Below are positions 37,435 to 39,383 of a DNA stretch of 39,383 nucleotides, piece by piece (positions within the stretch are counted from its first letter, which is position 1; every line of letters starts with the position of its first letter). Under the pieces are notes generated by a model that saw only the letters and a program-made list of their open reading frames with translations, made no database searches and was not told where the DNA came from. The stretch spans positions 1 through 39,383 of the IMG/VR virus record IMGVR_UViG_3300027881_000823, one strand, 5' to 3'. The position numbers were made by a program, and so were the translations under genes. The DNA comes from a virus.

Positions 37435-39219
37435 ATGTTAGAAAAAAACATCTATGATTATATAGAAGCAAAACAAGCAGAATATGAAAATCCTAAAGGG
37501 ATTGAACTTGAAGATGGTTGGTCTTGGAGCATGAAAGACCATGTTAAAAAATCATTTCTATACCTTAATTCTCAATTTTACCAACAGAACGATAATAGAA
37601 CTTTGCGACCATTTAAAAATATTGTTTTGCCAATCATGAATGTTCATTATAGAACAGAAGGTTTTGATGTTAAGGATATAGAACTATTTGTAGACAACCC
37701 TGATGATTACCACAAATCATTACTTATTAAAAAATACCACACTCATTGGGCTTTAGAAAACTCAATAGATACCTTTATAGATGAAATGACAGAGGGTTAT
37801 TGTAATTATGGTGGTGTTTTGGCAAGAAAACGAGTAAAAGATGTTAAACCTGAAGTAATTGACCTTAGAACGCTTGCTTTTTGTGATCAAGTAGACATTT
37901 TAGCTCATCCTTTTGGTATTAGACACGAATTTAGTGCTTCACAACTGCGAAATGCTAATGATAAGTGGGGAAACGCTAAAGAGGGAGCAACAATGGAAAT
38001 AGAAACCCTGATTTCTAAGAATAAAAAGGATGGAAACGACAAAATAGAGCTTTTTGAAGTGCATGGTGTAATGCCAGAAAAATGGTTAAAAGGAGAAGAA
38101 ACACCTGATTTTAGTGAAACAAAAGATATTTGTCAAATGCAGATAGTTAGTTTTTATAAGAATGATAATGATGAACAGGTTGGAATAAGTTTATTTAAAA
38201 AAGAATATACTGAGATAGATGATTTCTTTAAATTTCTTAAAAGAGATGAAGTATCAGGCAGAACTTTAGGTAGAGGTGGTATAGAAGAATTATTTGAACC
38301 ACAACAATGGACTAATCAGAATGAAATCTATATTACAGAAATGCTTGCTTCAGCATCTAAAACTTTATTTTGGTCAGATGATAACGCATTTAAAGCTAAA
38401 AACAATTTAAATCAAGTAGAAAACAATGAAGTGCTTAAACTGGGAAAAGACGGAAAGATAGGACAATTAGACACTTATCCTCGTAACTTAGCTCCTTTCA
38501 ATGACGCAGTTGATAGATTTTGGCAACATGCACAGATAGTAGGTGGTGGATCAGACCCATTATTAGGTGAATCACCAAGCGCTGGAACACCATTTAAGCT
38601 CTATGAAGCACAGCAAATTGAAGGAAAGGGAATACATAAATATCGTCAAGGCAAATTAGCAGTATTTATGGATGAGATTTATAGAGATTGGATATTACCA
38701 CACTTAGCTAAAGAGATTTCAAAAGAACAGGTATTTATGGCAGAGCTTTCAGTAGACGAAATGCAGGAAGTAGTTGATAAGGTTATTGTTAAAAAAACTA
38801 ACGACTTTAAGAAAAGAATGATTTTAGGATTACAAGAGATAAACGAAGAGTTAGTTGAAGATTATAAGGTTAAAGTAAAAGATGACATAATCAAAAAAGG
38901 CAACAAACAATTCTTTAAGATTCTAAAAGATGAAATGAAAGATATTGAATTATCAGTAATGACTAATATAGCTGGCAAACAAAAGAATTTAGCCATGCTA
39001 ACAGATAAATTGGTTAATGTGTTTAGACAAGTTATTGCTACACCAGGTATTCGCCAAGATCCAGAAATGATGAAGTTGTTTAATGCTATTCTTGAAAGTT
39101 CAGGCTTATCTCCAATTATGTTTAGTAGCGGACAACAACCACAACTACAACAACCACAAGGCGGTGGAGCAACACAACCACTAAAAGATTTAGCACAAAC
39201 TAACCAACCACAAACATGA
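37435..39219 (+). CDS. portal protein
   Basis: 594 residues from the ATG at 37435 (MLEKNIYDYIEAKQAEYENP); the upstream GTG at 37426 lies in a hairpin arm and is not preferred. Features of P22/podovirus-type portals: helical N-terminus, NIVLPIMNVHYRTEGFDVKD, a long stalk/wing region, GRGGIEELFEPQQWTNQNEI, APFNDAVDRFWQHAQIVGGG, and a Gln-rich C-terminal tail (SSGQQPQLQQPQGGG). Forms the twelve-fold ring through which DNA is packaged and leaves. Placed downstream of terL as usual; stop overlaps the next gene (ATGA). Confidence 0.8.
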   Translation: MLEKNIYDYIEAKQAEYENPKGIELEDGWSWSMKDHVKKSFLYLNSQFYQQNDNRTLRPFKNIVLPIMNVHYRTEGFDVKDIELFVDNPDDYHKSLLIKKYHTHWALENSIDTFIDEMTEGYCNYGGVLARKRVKDVKPEVIDLRTLAFCDQVDILAHPFGIRHEFSASQLRNANDKWGNAKEGATMEIETLISKNKKDGNDKIELFEVHGVMPEKWLKGEETPDFSETKDICQMQIVSFYKNDNDEQVGISLFKKEYTEIDDFFKFLKRDEVSGRTLGRGGIEELFEPQQWTNQNEIYITEMLASASKTLFWSDDNAFKAKNNLNQVENNEVLKLGKDGKIGQLDTYPRNLAPFNDAVDRFWQHAQIVGGGSDPLLGESPSAGTPFKLYEAQQIEGKGIHKYRQGKLAVFMDEIYRDWILPHLAKEISKEQVFMAELSVDEMQEVVDKVIVKKTNDFKKRMILGLQEINEELVEDYKVKVKDDIIKKGNKQFFKILKDEMKDIELSVMTNIAGKQKNLAMLTDKLVNVFRQVIATPGIRQDPEMMKLFNAILESSGLSPIMFSSGQQPQLQQPQGGGATQPLKDLAQTNQPQT

Positions 39220-39383
39220 TACTAGAAGACAAGTTAAAACAATTAATGAGTGACCCACATTATTTAGAAGCTATAAAATGGGTTTTTAATGAAATAGTTG
39301 AAAATAACAAACCAGTAATTGATAAGGGTGCAGATAATGAATTATTAGGTGAGAAATATCGGGCATACTTAACTACTAAGGAT
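39216..39383 (+). CDS. hypothetical protein, 5' part of the junction-spanning gene
   Basis: Starts ATG at 39216 inside the portal stop (ATGA) and reads MILEDKLKQLMSDPHYLEAI, continuing in frame to the window end; it resumes at base 1 and stops at 222. The last eight codons here differ from the left copy (RAYLTTKD against RAYIMSKD). Confidence 0.7.
   Translation, partial: MILEDKLKQLMSDPHYLEAIKWVFNEIVENNKPVIDKGADNELLGEKYRAYLTTKD
39243..39383. repeat. right copy of terminal redundancy
   Basis: Matches 1-141: 126 identical bases, then four mismatches in the last 15. Shows that the contig closes on itself. Confidence 0.85.

Overview
The window is an essentially complete, circularly closing genome of an AT-rich tailed phage. 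Bases 1-126 recur exactly at 39243-39368, followed by 15 bases with four differences, so the unit is about 39,242 bp and the gene at the window start is the 3' part of one that begins at 39216. The gene set (small and large terminase, portal, scaffold-like protein, HK97-fold-type coat protein, neck adaptor, beta-propeller-like nozzle, two very large internal virion proteins, fibres, no tape measure or tail tube) points to a short-tailed, podovirus-like virion. The host is bacterial: there are TTGACA/TATAAT promoters, a lipobox lipoprotein, Sec-type signal peptides and peptidoglycan hydrolases. Most genes lack a Shine-Dalgarno (SD) site and start right after the previous stop (stop-TATG). The NATTT/ASST-rich fibre and the CES...GDNG...FQIH hydrolase resemble proteins I associate with Patescibacteria (CPR, Parcubacteria-like); that host call is an inference of moderate to low confidence. 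The standard bacterial code fits.

Layout. The late region is on the + strand, from 34059 through the circular junction to 24910. It runs: two small genes, terS, terL, four or five small genes, an RNA element, portal, junction-spanning gene, two exported or membrane-anchored proteins, scaffold, coat protein interrupted by a group I intron, HNH endonuclease, two GT-A glycosyltransferases, neck adaptor, nozzle, fibre or decoration proteins, internal virion proteins, a giant signal-peptide-bearing fibre, a second HNH endonuclease, a lipoprotein, then a lysis/host-surface cassette (membrane coil protein, M23 peptidase, small genes, mini membrane peptide, papain-like peptidase, holin-like protein). 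A bidirectional terminator at 24921-24949 separates it from the early/accessory region on the - strand (33978 down to 24948): SLT transglycosylase, a 700-bp non-coding RNA/promoter region, a small DNA-binding-like protein, an orphan adenine methyltransferase, many small unknown genes, an RHH regulator, a pentapeptide-repeat protein, ERF recombinase, an HNH protein and small membrane proteins. No polymerase, helicase or primase is present, so replication should depend on the host; perfect DnaA boxes sit at three - strand promoters.

The most interesting parts are RNA- and recombination-based: (i) a group I intron in the coat gene whose P1 and P10 pairings fix both splice sites, next to a free-standing HNH gene with its own consensus promoter; (ii) two candidate small RNAs with promoters, branched structures and terminators at 32.99-33.30 kb, next to DnaA boxes; (iii) a pseudoknot plus mutually exclusive hairpins in front of the portal gene; (iv) several small genes or selfish genes bounded by direct repeats of about 21 bp that lie on gene ends, suggesting a common insertion route; (v) an M23 lysin with no ordinary start codon and an A10 slippery run just upstream.
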